Shown: positions 50,810 to 61,823 of the stretch, piece by piece
Numbering within the stretch: the first letter of the stretch is position 1
Layout of the letters: each line of letters opens with the position of its first letter
NCBI RefSeq assembly: GCF_006711645.1
Contig: NZ_CP041249.1
Coordinates: 1-64,000 of the forward strand
DNA from: Klebsiella electrica
GTDB taxonomy: Bacteria > Pseudomonadota > Gammaproteobacteria > Enterobacterales > Enterobacteriaceae
Direction of reading: 5' to 3'
Length of the DNA: 64,000 bases
Notes under the pieces: model-generated
What the model was told of the DNA's origin: nothing
Databases searched by the model: none
What the model saw: the letters and a program-made list of their open reading frames with translations, nothing else
Made by a program: the position numbers and the translations under genes

Positions 50810-53652
50810 TGCTGGAAATCTACACGATAGCCGGCGGCGACTGGTTTCGGGGCAACCTGAATGCCATTGCCGCTTTCATGAGTACCGGTACCTGGTCCTC
50901 CATCGAGAAAATGTGTATCGCCTTTTCCGTGCTGATTGTCGCCAGCAGCTGGGTGAAAAAGCATAACGTTATGGATCTGGTCGGCTGGGTGTTTGCCCTG
51001 ACGCTGGTCTCGATGCTGGTCGTCATTCGCAAACCAGTGCAGATTATCGACTACAGTAATGTCTCTCAGGTCTATCAGGTCGACAACGTCCCGATAGGCC
51101 TGGCTATTCCTGCCTCGCTGACAACGCGCGTCGGGAATGCGCTGGTACAGAGCTATGAGATGATTTTCTCCCTGCCTGACAGCGTGACGTACAGCAAGAC
51201 AGGGATGCTGTTTGGCAGTAATTTAATCGCTAAAAGCACCGACTTTTTATCGCAGAACCCGGAGATCACCACGTTGTTCTCCGACTATGTACAGAACTGC
51301 GTCATGGGCGACATTTTCCTCAACCATAAGTACTCGTTTGAGGAACTGCTGAATTCCTCTGATCCGTACACCATTATTTTCTCTAACCCCAGCCCGCTGC
51401 GCGGGGTATTTGATAAAAATAATCAATTTAAAACCTGTCAGGAAGCCTCCCGTGATTTGAAATCAGCCCTGGCGCTGGATTCTCAGACTGGCGGGAAAAC
51501 CTGGAACTACTATGTGCGCCAGCTCTTTGGTGGCAAACCCAATCCGGACCTGCTGTTCAGCCAGATGATCGGTGACAGCTATAACTTCTTCTACAGCTCG
51601 GGGCAGAGCGCGGGACAGATAATCCGCCAGAATGTCACCATGAATGCACTGCGCAGCGGTATTCAGAGCTACGCGGCCCGCAGTGGCGATACGGCCAGCC
51701 TGGTGAACATCGCCAACACCTCTTCGCTGGAGAAACAACGCCTGGCACAGGCGACAATGGGCCACCAGGCATTACGCTCCCTGCCGTTGATGCAGACGGT
51801 CGTGATGGGGATCATGATTGGCCTGTTTCCGATCATGGTGATGGCCGCCATGTTCAACATGATGACAATGCAGGTCATCAAGGGTTACTTTTATGCGCTG
51901 ATGTGGCTGCAGTCCTGGCCTCTGCTGTACGCCATTCTGAACAGTGCGATGGCGTATTATGCGAAGCAAAATGGAGTACCGGTGGTCCTGTCTGAACTCT
52001 CTCAGGTTCAGCTCAAGAACTCCGATATTGCGACAACCGCGGGCTACATCTCGATGATGATCCCCCCCTTAACCTGGGCCATGATTAAAAGTATGGGGGC
52101 AGGGTTCTCCAGCGCGTACAGCCATTTTGCCTCGTCGGGCCTCAGCTCGACGTCGCAGGCCTCTTCCAGCGTGGTAGACGGGAACTATTCGTTCTCGAAT
52201 ATGCAAACAGACAATGTCAGCGGAAACAGCTGGAATACCAACAGTTCCACGGCCTTTGGTCAGATGTCCCGACAGCTGGCGAACGGGGCAACGGCGACAC
52301 AGACACAGGACGGGACGACTATCTGGGATGCGCGTATCTCTAAGCTGCCAGTAGACATTAACGTCAGCCGGCAGCTGGCCAGTGCGCATCAACAGATGGC
52401 ACGGGAATCTGACGTCCAGGCAGAGAGCTCTCTGCAGGGCTATAACAGCAGCGTGACCAGCGCCTGGAACAGCCTGAAGCAGTTTGGCACAAATATGGGG
52501 ACCAGCGCGTCAACCACCACCGGGGCTGATAATACCGAGTCGTCGCAGGACTCGATGGCTAAGAGTAAAATGTGGAACGCGGTTGTTTCGAACGCAAAAG
52601 CCAACAACATCAGTAACGAACAGTCATTCCAGAACCTGATGGATGAAACATCAAGAGGCTCAATCACGGGTGAGGCTTACGGTGGGGTGAAATGGAGCTC
52701 GGGGGATCAGCTTGCCGGGAAATTTGGGAAGCTGTTCACCGGCGCTAGTGTTGAAGGCGGAGTGAAAGTTGCCGCAAGCGGTACCGGGAGCACCGGCTCA
52801 ACAGATACTGTTGGGCAATCAGGTCGACGTTCAGTCGATACCCGGCATGATACCAGTAGTCAGGCGGCAAAAGACTTTAAAGAGGGGTCTGATTACATCA
52901 CCAGTCATAAAACCAGTACATCAGGTAACACCACAGATAACAATGCAAGCTCCCGCGTGGACCAGTTCTCTGCGTCACTTTCCAGCGCGAAAAATAGCTA
53001 CGACCAGTACACAACCAGTAAAACACGAAGCCATGAATACAGTGAAATGGCGTCACGTACTGAAAGTATGAGCGGTCAAATGAGTGAAAACCTGAGCCAG
53101 CAGTTTGCGAGCTTTGTCCAACAACGTGCGCCGCAGGATGCCGATAAGATTCTGACAAACTCAAACTCTCCGGAAGTCTCGGCGCAGCGTGAAGCCCTCG
53201 CGCGTGAATTCGTCAAAGCTCAGGTCGAGCCTAAAGTGGATGGCGCCTATCAGGAGGCAAGAGGGACAATTGGCCAGGGAATGCCTAATGTGTCAGGAGG
53301 CGGAGGCGCGGGTTCCGTAGAGGCCGATTATAGCCAGCACAGTGGTAGCATTGATGGTATGACGCACGACGCCGGCATTAAGGATAATGTGGGTCAGACT
53401 GTGGGTACGATGGTCTCTCAAAATAAACAGGCACACCAGGAAAGTCGTCAGGAGATACAGCAGCAGGGTGGAGAGGTCAAGAAACAGCAGACCGATCTGG
53501 AAAGTCATCATAAAACAGAGGGAAATAATTTTACCGAGCGATATAATAAGGAAACAGACAGTCAGGTAAATAACCCTTTAAGCCATACGACTGAGAGGTT
53601 TAAGCAGAAAGCAGAGGAAGCAACAAAAAAGATGGATGAAAAATTACCGTGA
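50809..53652 (+). CDS. traG: TraG: pilus assembly, mating-pair stabilisation, entry exclusion target
   Basis: 947 residues (F 938). N-terminal half has several membrane segments (residues about 30-80 and 340-430) for pilus assembly; C-terminal half is a long Ser/Thr/Gln-rich periplasmic domain (about 450-947) for mating stability and recognition by recipient TraS. Conserved start MLEIYTIAGGDWFRGNLNAI. ATG overlaps the last base of the traH stop. Confidence 0.95.
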   Translation: MLEIYTIAGGDWFRGNLNAIAAFMSTGTWSSIEKMCIAFSVLIVASSWVKKHNVMDLVGWVFALTLVSMLVVIRKPVQIIDYSNVSQVYQVDNVPIGLAIPASLTTRVGNALVQSYEMIFSLPDSVTYSKTGMLFGSNLIAKSTDFLSQNPEITTLFSDYVQNCVMGDIFLNHKYSFEELLNSSDPYTIIFSNPSPLRGVFDKNNQFKTCQEASRDLKSALALDSQTGGKTWNYYVRQLFGGKPNPDLLFSQMIGDSYNFFYSSGQSAGQIIRQNVTMNALRSGIQSYAARSGDTASLVNIANTSSLEKQRLAQATMGHQALRSLPLMQTVVMGIMIGLFPIMVMAAMFNMMTMQVIKGYFYALMWLQSWPLLYAILNSAMAYYAKQNGVPVVLSELSQVQLKNSDIATTAGYISMMIPPLTWAMIKSMGAGFSSAYSHFASSGLSSTSQASSSVVDGNYSFSNMQTDNVSGNSWNTNSSTAFGQMSRQLANGATATQTQDGTTIWDARISKLPVDINVSRQLASAHQQMARESDVQAESSLQGYNSSVTSAWNSLKQFGTNMGTSASTTTGADNTESSQDSMAKSKMWNAVVSNAKANNISNEQSFQNLMDETSRGSITGEAYGGVKWSSGDQLAGKFGKLFTGASVEGGVKVAASGTGSTGSTDTVGQSGRRSVDTRHDTSSQAAKDFKEGSDYITSHKTSTSGNTTDNNASSRVDQFSASLSSAKNSYDQYTTSKTRSHEYSEMASRTESMSGQMSENLSQQFASFVQQRAPQDADKILTNSNSPEVSAQREALAREFVKAQVEPKVDGAYQEARGTIGQGMPNVSGGGGAGSVEADYSQHSGSIDGMTHDAGIKDNVGQTVGTMVSQNKQAHQESRQEIQQQGGEVKKQQTDLESHHKTEGNNFTERYNKETDSQVNNPLSHTTERFKQKAEEATKKMDEKLP

Positions 53653-53665
53653 ATGGGCCTGGACA

Positions 53666-54211
53666 ATGATAACTAATAAGCAAATTTTACAGGAAGTGGA
53701 GCAGTTAAAAGAATTGTTCAATGATGGTGGCGCAGAAATCCCCCCTATGTGGCAATGCTTTTGGCCCGGACTCGCTGCTATGGCGTGGATGGTAACATGG
53801 CCGTTGATACTGTATGGCTATAAGTTCTTGTTTTTAGAACTTCCAGATGCAGCAAATATAGGGGTCGCTGCATCAGTAATTATTGCGATGGTTGCTGGTT
53901 TGTTTATCATGATTGGTATTGCTAATACCCGAGCTCTGTACCTGTCAATACCCAAGAGATTTCGGGATAACTCAGCACTGTGTCGACTTCTTGTCAACAA
54001 AGCCAGACGTTATAGCTCAACCTACCTGGTCGGATATGCTGTATTGATTGTATTATTCACTTTCCCTGTGCACGGGGCTATTTATTCGACTGTCATATTT
54101 ATCCTTTCATCATTTGGCTTTATGATTTATATGAATGTTGACCTCAATCGTTATCAGCTAACGGCGCTTACATCTTTACTTGAATCATTCAAAAGTTCTG
54201 GTGCCAAATGA
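53666..54211 (+). CDS. traS: Entry exclusion protein TraS
   Basis: 181 residues from ATG 53666 (53636 is an alternative start overlapping traG; neither has a strong ribosome binding site). Four membrane segments (WPGLAAMAWMVTWPLILYGY, GVAASVIIAMVAGLFIMIGI, YLVGYAVLIVLFTFPVHGA, STVIFILSSFGFMIYM). TraS sits in the inner membrane and blocks entry from donors with matching TraG. TraS varies strongly between plasmids; the assignment rests on position and topology. Confidence 0.78.
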   Translation: MITNKQILQEVEQLKELFNDGGAEIPPMWQCFWPGLAAMAWMVTWPLILYGYKFLFLELPDAANIGVAASVIIAMVAGLFIMIGIANTRALYLSIPKRFRDNSALCRLLVNKARRYSSTYLVGYAVLIVLFTFPVHGAIYSTVIFILSSFGFMIYMNVDLNRYQLTALTSLLESFKSSGAK

Positions 54212-54297
54212 GGACCTTCTGGCCTATTAATTATGGTAGTTTGTTAATAGGCTAAGAGTTTCTTTGGGTTATTATTTATTGTTCAAACCGTAATTAA

Positions 54298-54327
54298 TTT
54301 ACACCTTCCCCTTAAAATTCCTTTATA
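54298..54327 (+). promoter_or_regulatory. Possible traT promoter
   Basis: TTTACA (54298-54303), 18 bp, TTTATA (54322-54327), in the 186-bp AT-rich gap between traS and traT. F-like plasmids express traT from an extra promoter. Inferred from sequence only. Confidence 0.4.
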
Positions 54328-54397
54328 GTGAATGCGCATTCCGAAGCAATAAGAGAATGTGTATTCACTTATATTGATTATGTCTCAAGGATTCAGG

Positions 54398-55129
54398 ATG
54401 AAACTAAATAAAATCATGGCTGTCATGGTCATCAGTTCAGCACTGGTGCTTTCCGGTTGTAGCGCAATGGGTACAGCAATTAAAAAGCGTAATCTGGAAG
54501 TCAAAACACAGATGAGCGAAACAATCTGGCTGGAACCGTCAAATAATAAGACCGTTTATCTGCAAATCAAAAATACCTCTGATAAAGACATGAGCGGGCT
54601 CCAGTCGAAAATCACCAGTGCCGTCACAGCAAAAGGCTACCAGGTCGTCACTAATCCCGATACCGCGGGTTACTGGATTCAGGCAAATGTGCTGAAGGCC
54701 GATAAAATGGACCTGCGTGAAACCCAGGGCTGGCTAAGCCGCGGTTATGAAGGCGCAGCTACAGCGGCTGCGCTGGGGGCAGGGATCACCGCCTACAATT
54801 CCAGTTCAGCCGGCGCGACCCTCGGTGTCGGCCTGGCCGCAGGACTGGTAGGCATGGCGGCTGATGCGATGGTGGAAGACGTGAACTACACGATGATCAC
54901 CGACGTTCAGATCTCCGAGCGGGCCAAAACCCAGGTACAGACGGATAATGTCGCGGTATTACGCCAGGGGACCTCCGGTGCGAAAGTGCAAACCAGCACC
55001 GAAACCGGTAATCAGCATAAATACCAGACGCGCGTTGTCTCCAGTGCGAACAAAGTTAATCTCAAGTTCCCGGAAGCACAGCCTGTTCTGGAAGACCAGC
55101 TGGCTAAATCTATCGCGAATATTCTGTAA
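54398..55129 (+). CDS. traT: Surface exclusion lipoprotein TraT
   Basis: 243 residues, the standard length. Outer-membrane lipoprotein that reduces mating between donors and adds serum resistance. Lipobox LVLSGC (Cys21); mature part has the Gly/Ala-rich membrane segments ([20 protein letters not shown] and [17 protein letters not shown]). ATG 54398 after TCAGGATG-type context; upstream in-frame starts are rejected because they displace the signal. Confidence 0.97.
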   Translation: MKLNKIMAVMVISSALVLSGCSAMGTAIKKRNLEVKTQMSETIWLEPSNNKTVYLQIKNTSDKDMSGLQSKITSAVTAKGYQVVTNPDTAGYWIQANVLKADKMDLRETQGWLSRGYEGAATAAALGAGITAYNSSSAGATLGVGLAAGLVGMAADAMVEDVNYTMITDVQISERAKTQVQTDNVAVLRQGTSGAKVQTSTETGNQHKYQTRVVSSANKVNLKFPEAQPVLEDQLAKSIANIL

Positions 55130-55323
55130 GTTTGCCACCTCACGGCCCGGGTATACCGGGCCAGACTGACATCGCCTCCCTGGCCTGTCAGGTTAATTCG
55201 ACATTTAATCAGCTTATTCCTCCTCAGAACGGTGAGCAGTTGCACAATTTATTTGTGCACCTGTGAGGCGTTGCCGACCGTGGTCGGAACATTCCTTCGC
55301 TTTTGTATTTAAGGTCAAGAATT

Positions 55324-57642
55324 ATGAGCTTTAATGCTAAGGACATGACTCAAGGCGGTCAGATTGCCAATATGCGCTTTCGCATGTTTGGCCAGATTGC
55401 CAATATTATATTCTATGTGCTTTTTATTATTTTCTGGGTGTTGTGCGGGTTGATACTGATGTACCGGCTCAGCTGGCAAACTTTCGTTAACGGCTGCGTC
55501 TACTGGTGGTGTACGACACTGGCGCCCATGCGCGATATTATTCGCTCCCAGCCGGTCTATACGATTAACTATTATGGGAAGTCGCTGGAATATAATTCGG
55601 AGCAAATCCTTGCCGATAAATATACCATCTGGTGCGGTGAGCAGCTCTGGACCAGCTTCGTTTTTGCCGCCATCGTGTCGTTGACCGTCTGTATTGTGAC
55701 GTTCTTTGTCGCCAGCTGGGTACTGGGCCGCCAGGGGAAACAGCAAAGCGAAGATGAGAATACCGGAGGGCGCCAGCTTTCCGATAAACCAAAAGAAGTG
55801 GCCCGCCAGATGAAACGCGATGGGGTGGCCTCCGATATTAAAATTGGCGACCTGCCTATTCTGAAAAACTCCGAAATCCAGAACTTCTGTCTTCATGGTA
55901 CGGTCGGCTCAGGTAAATCCGAAGTCATCCGCCGGCTGCTGAATTACGTACGTGCACGCGGTGATATGGCCATTATTTACGACCGCTCCTGTGAGTTCGT
56001 CAAAAGCTATTACGACCCGTCGCTGGATAAAATTCTTAACCCACTGGATTCCCGCTGTGCAGCCTGGGATATATGGCGCGAATGCCTGACACTACCGGAT
56101 TTTGATAACGTCTCTAATACGCTTATTCCGATGGGCACTAAAGAGGACCCGTTCTGGCAGGGCTCCGGCCGCACCATATTTTCCGAAGGTGCGTACCTGA
56201 TGCGCGAGGATAAAGACCGTAGCTACGAAAAGCTGGTTGATACCATGCTGTCCATCAAAATCGACAAATTGCGCGCGTACCTGAAAAACACGCCGGCCGC
56301 TAACCTGGTGGAGGAAAAGATTGAGAAAACGGCTATCTCCATTCGCGCCGTACTGACCAACTACGTCAAAGCCATTCGCTATCTGCAGGGGATCGAGAAA
56401 AACGGTGAGCCGTTCACTATCCGTGACTGGATGCGGGGCGTACGTGAGGACCAGCCCAACGGCTGGCTGTTTATCTCCTCCAACGCTGACACGCATGCGT
56501 CACTGAAGCCGGTGATCTCGATGTGGTTGTCTATCGCTATCCGCGGCCTGCTGGGGATGGGGGAGAACCGTAACCGGCGCGTGTGGATTTTTGCGGATGA
56601 GCTCCCCACGTTGCACAAGCTGCCGGACCTGGTCGAGATCCTGCCTGAAGCCCGTAAGTTCGGCGGCTGTTATGTGTTCGGTATCCAGTCTTATGCCCAG
56701 CTTGAAGATATTTACGGGGTGAAGCCCGCGGCGACGCTGTTCGACGTGATGAACACCCGTGCCTTTTTCCGCTCCCCGAGTAAAGAGATTGCTGAGTTTG
56801 CCGCCGGTGAAATCGGTGAGAAAGAAATCCTCAAGGCCAGCGAGCAGTACTCTTACGGTGCAGACCCGGTACGTGACGGTGTGTCGACCGGGAAAGAAAA
56901 AGAGCGGGAAACGCTGGTCAGCTATTCTGATGTGCAGACGCTGCCTGACCTCTCCTGCTACGTCACGCTGCCGGGGCCGTACCCGGCCGTGAAGCTGGCC
57001 CTCAAATACAAACCGCGGCCGAAAATTGCGGAAGGCTTTATTCAGCGCAATCTCGATACGCGGGTGGATGCAAGGCTCAATGCTCTGCTGGAAGCCCGGG
57101 AGGCCGAAGGCAGTCTTGCCCGGACGCTGTTTACGCCAGATGCACCGGCGCCTGAGCTGGCGGAGAAAGACGAAAAAGTCGGGAATCCGCCTGAGCAGAG
57201 TCAGCCTGCGGAAAGCAGCGGAACGTCTGCGACGGTAAAAGTACCGTCAACGACGAAAACGCCGGCAGCCGATGAATCCGGTCAATCACCTGAAGTTTCT
57301 AATCCTGCTGCACTGCTCACGAAAGTGGTGACTGTTCCGTTAACCCGCCCCAGGCCTGCTGCAGCGACGGGCACGGCTGCAGCGGCATCCGCTACCGATG
57401 TTCCTGCTACACCTGCAGGAGGGACAGAGCAGGCGCTGGAGACGCAGCCTGCAGAGCAGGGACAGGACATGCTGCCTCCTGGTGTGAACGAATACGGCGA
57501 AATCGATGATATGCACGCCTGGGACGAGTGGCAGTCGGGAGAGCAGACACAGCGTGACATGCAGCGACGTGAAGAGGTCAATATCAATCACAGCCACCGC
57601 CGCGATGAGCAGGATGATATCGAGATTGGAGGGAACTTCTGA
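55324..57642 (+). CDS. traD: Coupling protein TraD (VirD4-like)
   Basis: 772 residues. Inner-membrane hexameric ATPase that links relaxosome to channel. Two N-terminal membrane segments ([40 protein letters not shown]), Walker [15 protein letters not shown] (about 190-203), Walker [14 protein letters not shown]. The long C-terminal tail is Pro/Ala/Thr-rich and lacks the QQP repeats of F TraD, but ends in an acidic tip (DDIEIGGNF) suited to TraM contact. TraI starts at its last base. Confidence 0.96.
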   Translation: MSFNAKDMTQGGQIANMRFRMFGQIANIIFYVLFIIFWVLCGLILMYRLSWQTFVNGCVYWWCTTLAPMRDIIRSQPVYTINYYGKSLEYNSEQILADKYTIWCGEQLWTSFVFAAIVSLTVCIVTFFVASWVLGRQGKQQSEDENTGGRQLSDKPKEVARQMKRDGVASDIKIGDLPILKNSEIQNFCLHGTVGSGKSEVIRRLLNYVRARGDMAIIYDRSCEFVKSYYDPSLDKILNPLDSRCAAWDIWRECLTLPDFDNVSNTLIPMGTKEDPFWQGSGRTIFSEGAYLMREDKDRSYEKLVDTMLSIKIDKLRAYLKNTPAANLVEEKIEKTAISIRAVLTNYVKAIRYLQGIEKNGEPFTIRDWMRGVREDQPNGWLFISSNADTHASLKPVISMWLSIAIRGLLGMGENRNRRVWIFADELPTLHKLPDLVEILPEARKFGGCYVFGIQSYAQLEDIYGVKPAATLFDVMNTRAFFRSPSKEIAEFAAGEIGEKEILKASEQYSYGADPVRDGVSTGKEKERETLVSYSDVQTLPDLSCYVTLPGPYPAVKLALKYKPRPKIAEGFIQRNLDTRVDARLNALLEAREAEGSLARTLFTPDAPAPELAEKDEKVGNPPEQSQPAESSGTSATVKVPSTTKTPAADESGQSPEVSNPAALLTKVVTVPLTRPRPAAATGTAAAASATDVPATPAGGTEQALETQPAEQGQDMLPPGVNEYGEIDDMHAWDEWQSGEQTQRDMQRREEVNINHSHRRDEQDDIEIGGNF

Positions 57643-58154
57643 TGCTGAGTTTCAGCCAGGTTAAATCGGCGGGCAGTGCCGGTAACTACTACACAGAGAA
57701 AGACAATTACTACGTCATCGGCAGCATGGAGGAACGCTGGCAGGGTAAAGGCGCGGAAGCTCTGGGGCTGGAGGGGAAGGTAGATAAGCAGGTCTTTACA
57801 GAGCTGCTGCAGGGAAAACTCCCTGACGGTAGTGACCTGACACGAATGCAGGACGGCGTCAATAAGCACCGACCCGGTTACGACCTGACGTTCTCGGCAC
57901 CGAAGAGTGTATCGATGCTGGCCATGCTGGGTGGAGATAAGCGTCTTATCGACGCCCATAACCGGGCAGTCACCGTGGCACTGAATCAGGTTGAATCCCT
58001 GGCATCAACACGGGTACAGAAAGACGGCGTGTCGGAAACAGTCCTGACCAACAATCTTATTATCGCCCGGTTTAACCACGATACGTCGCGCGCGCAGGAG
58101 CCACAGATACACACGCACAGCGTGGTTATCAATGCGACGCAGAACGGAGATAAA
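57642..58154 (+). pseudogene. traI: TraI relaxase-helicase, 5' part (disrupted by transposon)
   Basis: First 171 codons of traI. The catalytic tyrosines are all present (Y16, Y17, Y23, Y24 in NYYTEKDNYYVIG) and so is the metal-binding IHTHSVV. The frame then enters the Tn3-family element and stops after five foreign codons at 58172. The relaxase domain needs about 300 residues, so this fragment should be inactive. The other part resumes at 61824 in the same frame. Confidence 0.95.
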
Positions 58155-58187
58155 GGGGTCGGTTCCGGCTGAGGGCGAAATGACACC

Positions 58188-58793
58188 CTAAGCGTTAGCT
58201 CTGTGTCGTTGCACGATGTCAGCGACGGTATTCTTGCTGATACCGAGCTCGCGTGCGATCCAGCGATAGCTGCGTCCCTCGGCCCTCATCGCAACCACCT
58301 TAGGCAAAAGTCGGTCTGATTTTGGTCGCACTCCGGCCTGACGACCAAGCCTCTTACCACGTGCCTTCGCAACAGCAAGGCCTGACTTGACCCGCTCGCT
58401 GATGAGATCCCGCTCAAACTCCGCAATGCCGGAAAGAAACGTCGCCAGCATTCGTCCATACGGCGACGAAAGATCGAACGCCATTCCATTCATGGCTATC
58501 ACGGAAACCTTCCAGTTCTCCAGTTCACGTAGCGTATTGAGCAGATCGAGCGTCGAGCGCCCCCACCGGGAAAGCTCAGTGACCAGGATTGCATCAATTT
58601 GTCTGGACTGGGCAAGCGCCAGGACTTTCTTTCGCTCGGCCCGGTCGAGTTTAGTTCCTGAACCTGTTTCCTTAAATATTCCCACCACGTCGTAGCCGGC
58701 ACGGCCGGCGAAGGCTCGCAGATCAAATTCCTGGCGTTCACAAGACTGATCCGCTGTTGAAACCCGGCAGTAAATGGCGGCACGATGTCCCAA
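58188..58793 (-). CDS. tnpR: Serine resolvase/recombinase TnpR
   Basis: 201 residues. N-terminal serine recombinase domain with the nucleophile in YCRVSTADQS (Ser12), then VTELSRWGRST and LIS.RVKSGLA, and a C-terminal helix-turn-helix (SYRWIARELGISKNTVADIV). Resolves cointegrates made by TnpA. Leftward; the stop falls inside the left inverted repeat. Confidence 0.93.
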   Translation of the reverse strand: MGHRAAIYCRVSTADQSCERQEFDLRAFAGRAGYDVVGIFKETGSGTKLDRAERKKVLALAQSRQIDAILVTELSRWGRSTLDLLNTLRELENWKVSVIAMNGMAFDLSSPYGRMLATFLSGIAEFERDLISERVKSGLAVAKARGKRLGRQAGVRPKSDRLLPKVVAMRAEGRSYRWIARELGISKNTVADIVQRHRANA

Positions 58794-58887
58794 TTGAACC
58801 CTCCTGGATTTTTGTATCGGAACGCCCTGATTTATATGGGCTGGCTGTTGTCCAAAACAGACTATACTTCAAAAGGGACGAATTTGT
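58794..58887. other. Probable res site and divergent promoters of the transposon
   Basis: 94 bp between divergent tnpR and tnpA. Contains ACAGACTATACTTCAAAAGG-type sequence (about 58856-58875) next to the tnpA start. The res subsites were not resolved by eye. Confidence 0.5.
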
Positions 58888-61785
58888 ATGTCACGACGCC
58901 ATATTTTCACCGAACGGCAGCGAGCAGCGCTGTTCGATCTGCCCACGGACGAACTGTCGCTACTGAAGTTCTACACGCTGGGCGATGATGACCTGGAAAA
59001 CATTAGGCAGCGCCGCAGACCGGAAAACAGGATTGGCTTTGCCCTGCAACTTTGTGCCTTACGATATCCGGGCCGTGCACTGGCTCCTGGTGAGATGATC
59101 CCGCGTGAAGTCCTTTCCTTCGTCGGTGCTCAGCTTGGAGTTCCGGCTGATGCGCTTCTCACTTATGCCACACGGCGCCAAACCCGTCAGCAGCACATGG
59201 ACACGCTGCGCGAAATTTACGGCTACAAGACCTTCACGGGCCGTGGTGCCCGTGATCTGCGGGAGTGGACTTTCGGCCAGGCCGAAGATGCCAGATCAAA
59301 CGAGGATCTTGCTCATCGTTTTATTGTGCGGTGTCGGGAAACTTCCACCATTCTGCCCGCAGTATCGACAATCGAGCGCTTGTGCGCGGATGCTCTGGTC
59401 GCCGCTGAGCGGCGGATTGAAACGCGGATTGCGGAAAATTTAACAGCGGATGTTCGCGATCACCTGGACAAACTTCTGAGTGAAATGCTCGCCGGCAATA
59501 TCAGTCGTTTCATCTGGCTTCGCAACTTCGAGGTTGGTAACAACTCGGCTGCTGCTAACCGTTTGCTCGACAGGCTCGAATTTCTGCGTACCCTGAATAT
59601 CAATCATAGTGCTTTGGCCAGCATACCTGCCCATCGCATTGCCCGGCTGCGTCGGCAGGGTGAACGCTACTTCACCGACGGTTTGCGTGACATCACTTCG
59701 GACCGCCGCTGGGCGATCCTTGCCGTCTGTGTTGTGGAGTGGGAAGCGGCGATTGCTGATGCCATAGTCGAAACCCATGACAGGATCGTAGGAAAAACCT
59801 GGCGGGAAGCGAAGCGCCAGCATGACGAAACAATTTCCGGCTCTAAAGCCACACTCACGGATACGATCCGTACCTTCACCGCGCTGGGAGCTTCGTTGCT
59901 TGAGGCCCGCAGTGACGGAACCCCGCTGGAGATGGCTGTCGCCAGTTCGGTTGCATGGGACCGGCTCGCTCAACTGGTAGCGACAGGGACTCAACTCAGC
60001 AACACGCTAGCCGATGAGCCTCTTGCATATGTCGGGCAGGGATACCATCGCTTTCGTCGTTATGCGCCCCGCATGTTGCGCTGTCTGAAGCTCGAAGCCG
60101 CGCCGGTCGCCGGACCATTGGTAGCAGCAGCTTTGTCGATCGGAGAGATGAAAGGTGTTGCATCGCCAGAAAGGCGTTTCCTGCGGCCCAGCTCCAAATG
60201 GAACCGTCATTTACGAGCTCAGGAAAAAGGAGATACCCGTCTTTGGGAAGTGGCGGTACTCTTTCACCTCCGGGATGCTTTTCGTTCCGGAGATGTCTGG
60301 CTCGCTCATTCGCGCCGCTATGGTGACCTCAAGCAGGTACTGGTGCCGATGATCGCGGCGCAGGAAAATGCAAAACTGGCCGTGCCTTCCAACCCACAGG
60401 ATTGGCTGGCAGACAGAAAGGCGCGACTCACGATCGCTCTTAAGCGGCTGGCCCGGGCTGCCCGTAACGGCACTATTCCGCACGGTAGCATAGAAGATGG
60501 AACGTTGCGGATCGACAGGTTGACAGCAGACGTGCCGGATGGTGCCGAGGCACTCATACTGGATCTGTATCGCCGAATGCCGTCCGTTCGGATTACCGAC
60601 ATGCTGCTTGAAGTTGATGCAGCCCTTGGTTTCACAGATGCGTTTACCCATCTGAGAACCGGGGCTCCATGTCGCGACCGGATCGGTCTGCTCAACGTCC
60701 TGCTCGCTGAAGGGCTCAATCTGGGCCTGCGTAAGATGGCGGAAGCTACAAACACGCATGATTACTGGCAGCTCTCACGCCTTGCCCGCTGGCATGTTGA
60801 AAGCGAAGCCATGAACCAGGCATTGGCAATTGTGGTGGCCGCGCAGGGTAAACTGCCGATGTCACGCGTCTGGGGGATGGGCACGTCAGCATCGAGCGAT
60901 GGTCAGTTTTTCCCGACAGCGCGGCATGGCGAAGTCATGAACATGGTCAATGCCAAATATGGTTCTGTTCCCGGCCTCAAAGCGTATACTCACGTAAGCG
61001 ACCAGTTCGCGCCATTCGCTTGTCAGTCGATCCCGGCGACCGTGAGCGAGGCACCGTATATTCTCGATGGACTACTGATGAACGAGGTCGGTCGCCATGT
61101 TCGCGAACAGTATGCCGATACAGCAGGATTCACCGACCATTTGTTCGGAGCCAGTAGCCTGCTCGGCTACAATCTCGTTCTGCGAATCAGGGATCTGCCA
61201 TCGAAGCGGTTGTACGTATTTAATCCCGATACGACCCCCAGGGAGTTACGCAAGTTGGTAGGTGGAAAAGCCCGGGAGGATCTTATCGTTGCGAACTGGC
61301 CTGATATTTTCCGTTGTGCCGCGACGATGACCGCTGGCAAAATCAGGCCCAGCCAACTCCTGCGCAAGCTCGCTTCTTACCCACGACAAAACAACCTTGC
61401 AGTTGCGCTTCGTGAAGTTGGTCGTATTGAACGGACCCTTTTCATTATTGAGTGGATCCTGGATACGGACATGCAGCGGCGTGCTCAGATCGGTCTTAAC
61501 AAGGGAGAGGCCCACCATGCGCTCAAAAATGCGCTCCGTATCGGGAGGCAGGGGGAAATTCGCGATCGCACGACAGAGGGGCAGCACTACCGAATCGCTG
61601 GGCTCAATTTATTGACTGCGGTGATCATTTACTGGAATACCGTCCATCTTGGTCATGCCGTCACGGAGCGGCGGAACGAAGGGTTGGATGTTCCCCCTGA
61701 ATTTCTTCCCCACATATCCCCATTGGGCTGGGCGCACATTCTACTGACTGGCGAATATCTTTGGCCCAAGGAACCGAAAGCTTAG
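58888..61785 (+). CDS. tnpA: Tn3-family transposase TnpA
   Basis: 965 residues, full length for the family. N-terminal DUF4158-type DNA-binding part (RHIFTERQRAALFDLPTDEL) and C-terminal DDE catalytic domain (VWGMGTSASSDGQFFPT, then SEAPYILDGLLMNEVGRHV, and the final LNLLTAVIIYWNTVHL). The stop lies inside the right inverted repeat. It appears intact, so the element may still be mobile. Confidence 0.95.
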   Translation: MSRRHIFTERQRAALFDLPTDELSLLKFYTLGDDDLENIRQRRRPENRIGFALQLCALRYPGRALAPGEMIPREVLSFVGAQLGVPADALLTYATRRQTRQQHMDTLREIYGYKTFTGRGARDLREWTFGQAEDARSNEDLAHRFIVRCRETSTILPAVSTIERLCADALVAAERRIETRIAENLTADVRDHLDKLLSEMLAGNISRFIWLRNFEVGNNSAAANRLLDRLEFLRTLNINHSALASIPAHRIARLRRQGERYFTDGLRDITSDRRWAILAVCVVEWEAAIADAIVETHDRIVGKTWREAKRQHDETISGSKATLTDTIRTFTALGASLLEARSDGTPLEMAVASSVAWDRLAQLVATGTQLSNTLADEPLAYVGQGYHRFRRYAPRMLRCLKLEAAPVAGPLVAAALSIGEMKGVASPERRFLRPSSKWNRHLRAQEKGDTRLWEVAVLFHLRDAFRSGDVWLAHSRRYGDLKQVLVPMIAAQENAKLAVPSNPQDWLADRKARLTIALKRLARAARNGTIPHGSIEDGTLRIDRLTADVPDGAEALILDLYRRMPSVRITDMLLEVDAALGFTDAFTHLRTGAPCRDRIGLLNVLLAEGLNLGLRKMAEATNTHDYWQLSRLARWHVESEAMNQALAIVVAAQGKLPMSRVWGMGTSASSDGQFFPTARHGEVMNMVNAKYGSVPGLKAYTHVSDQFAPFACQSIPATVSEAPYILDGLLMNEVGRHVREQYADTAGFTDHLFGASSLLGYNLVLRIRDLPSKRLYVFNPDTTPRELRKLVGGKAREDLIVANWPDIFRCAATMTAGKIRPSQLLRKLASYPRQNNLAVALREVGRIERTLFIIEWILDTDMQRRAQIGLNKGEAHHALKNALRIGRQGEIRDRTTEGQHYRIAGLNLLTAVIIYWNTVHLGHAVTERRNEGLDVPPEFLPHISPLGWAHILLTGEYLWPKEPKA

Positions 61786-61823
61786 GGTGTCATTTCGCCC
61801 TCAGCCGGAACCGACCCCATAAA

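Larger units (their letters stand above)
58155..61818. mobile_element. Tn3-family cryptic transposon inserted in traI
   Basis: 3,664 bp bounded by perfect 38-bp inverted repeats (58155-58192 and 61781-61818; outer end GGGGTCGGTTCCGGCTGAGG) and a 5-bp target duplication ATAAA (58150-58154 and 61819-61823). It carries only tnpR and tnpA, divergently oriented around a short gap that should hold res. Both stop codons lie inside the inverted repeats. No passenger gene. Confidence 0.97.

Noticed and set aside
58188..61785. Antibiotic-resistance or metal-resistance cargo in the transposon
   Set aside because: Only tnpR and tnpA fit between the repeats.
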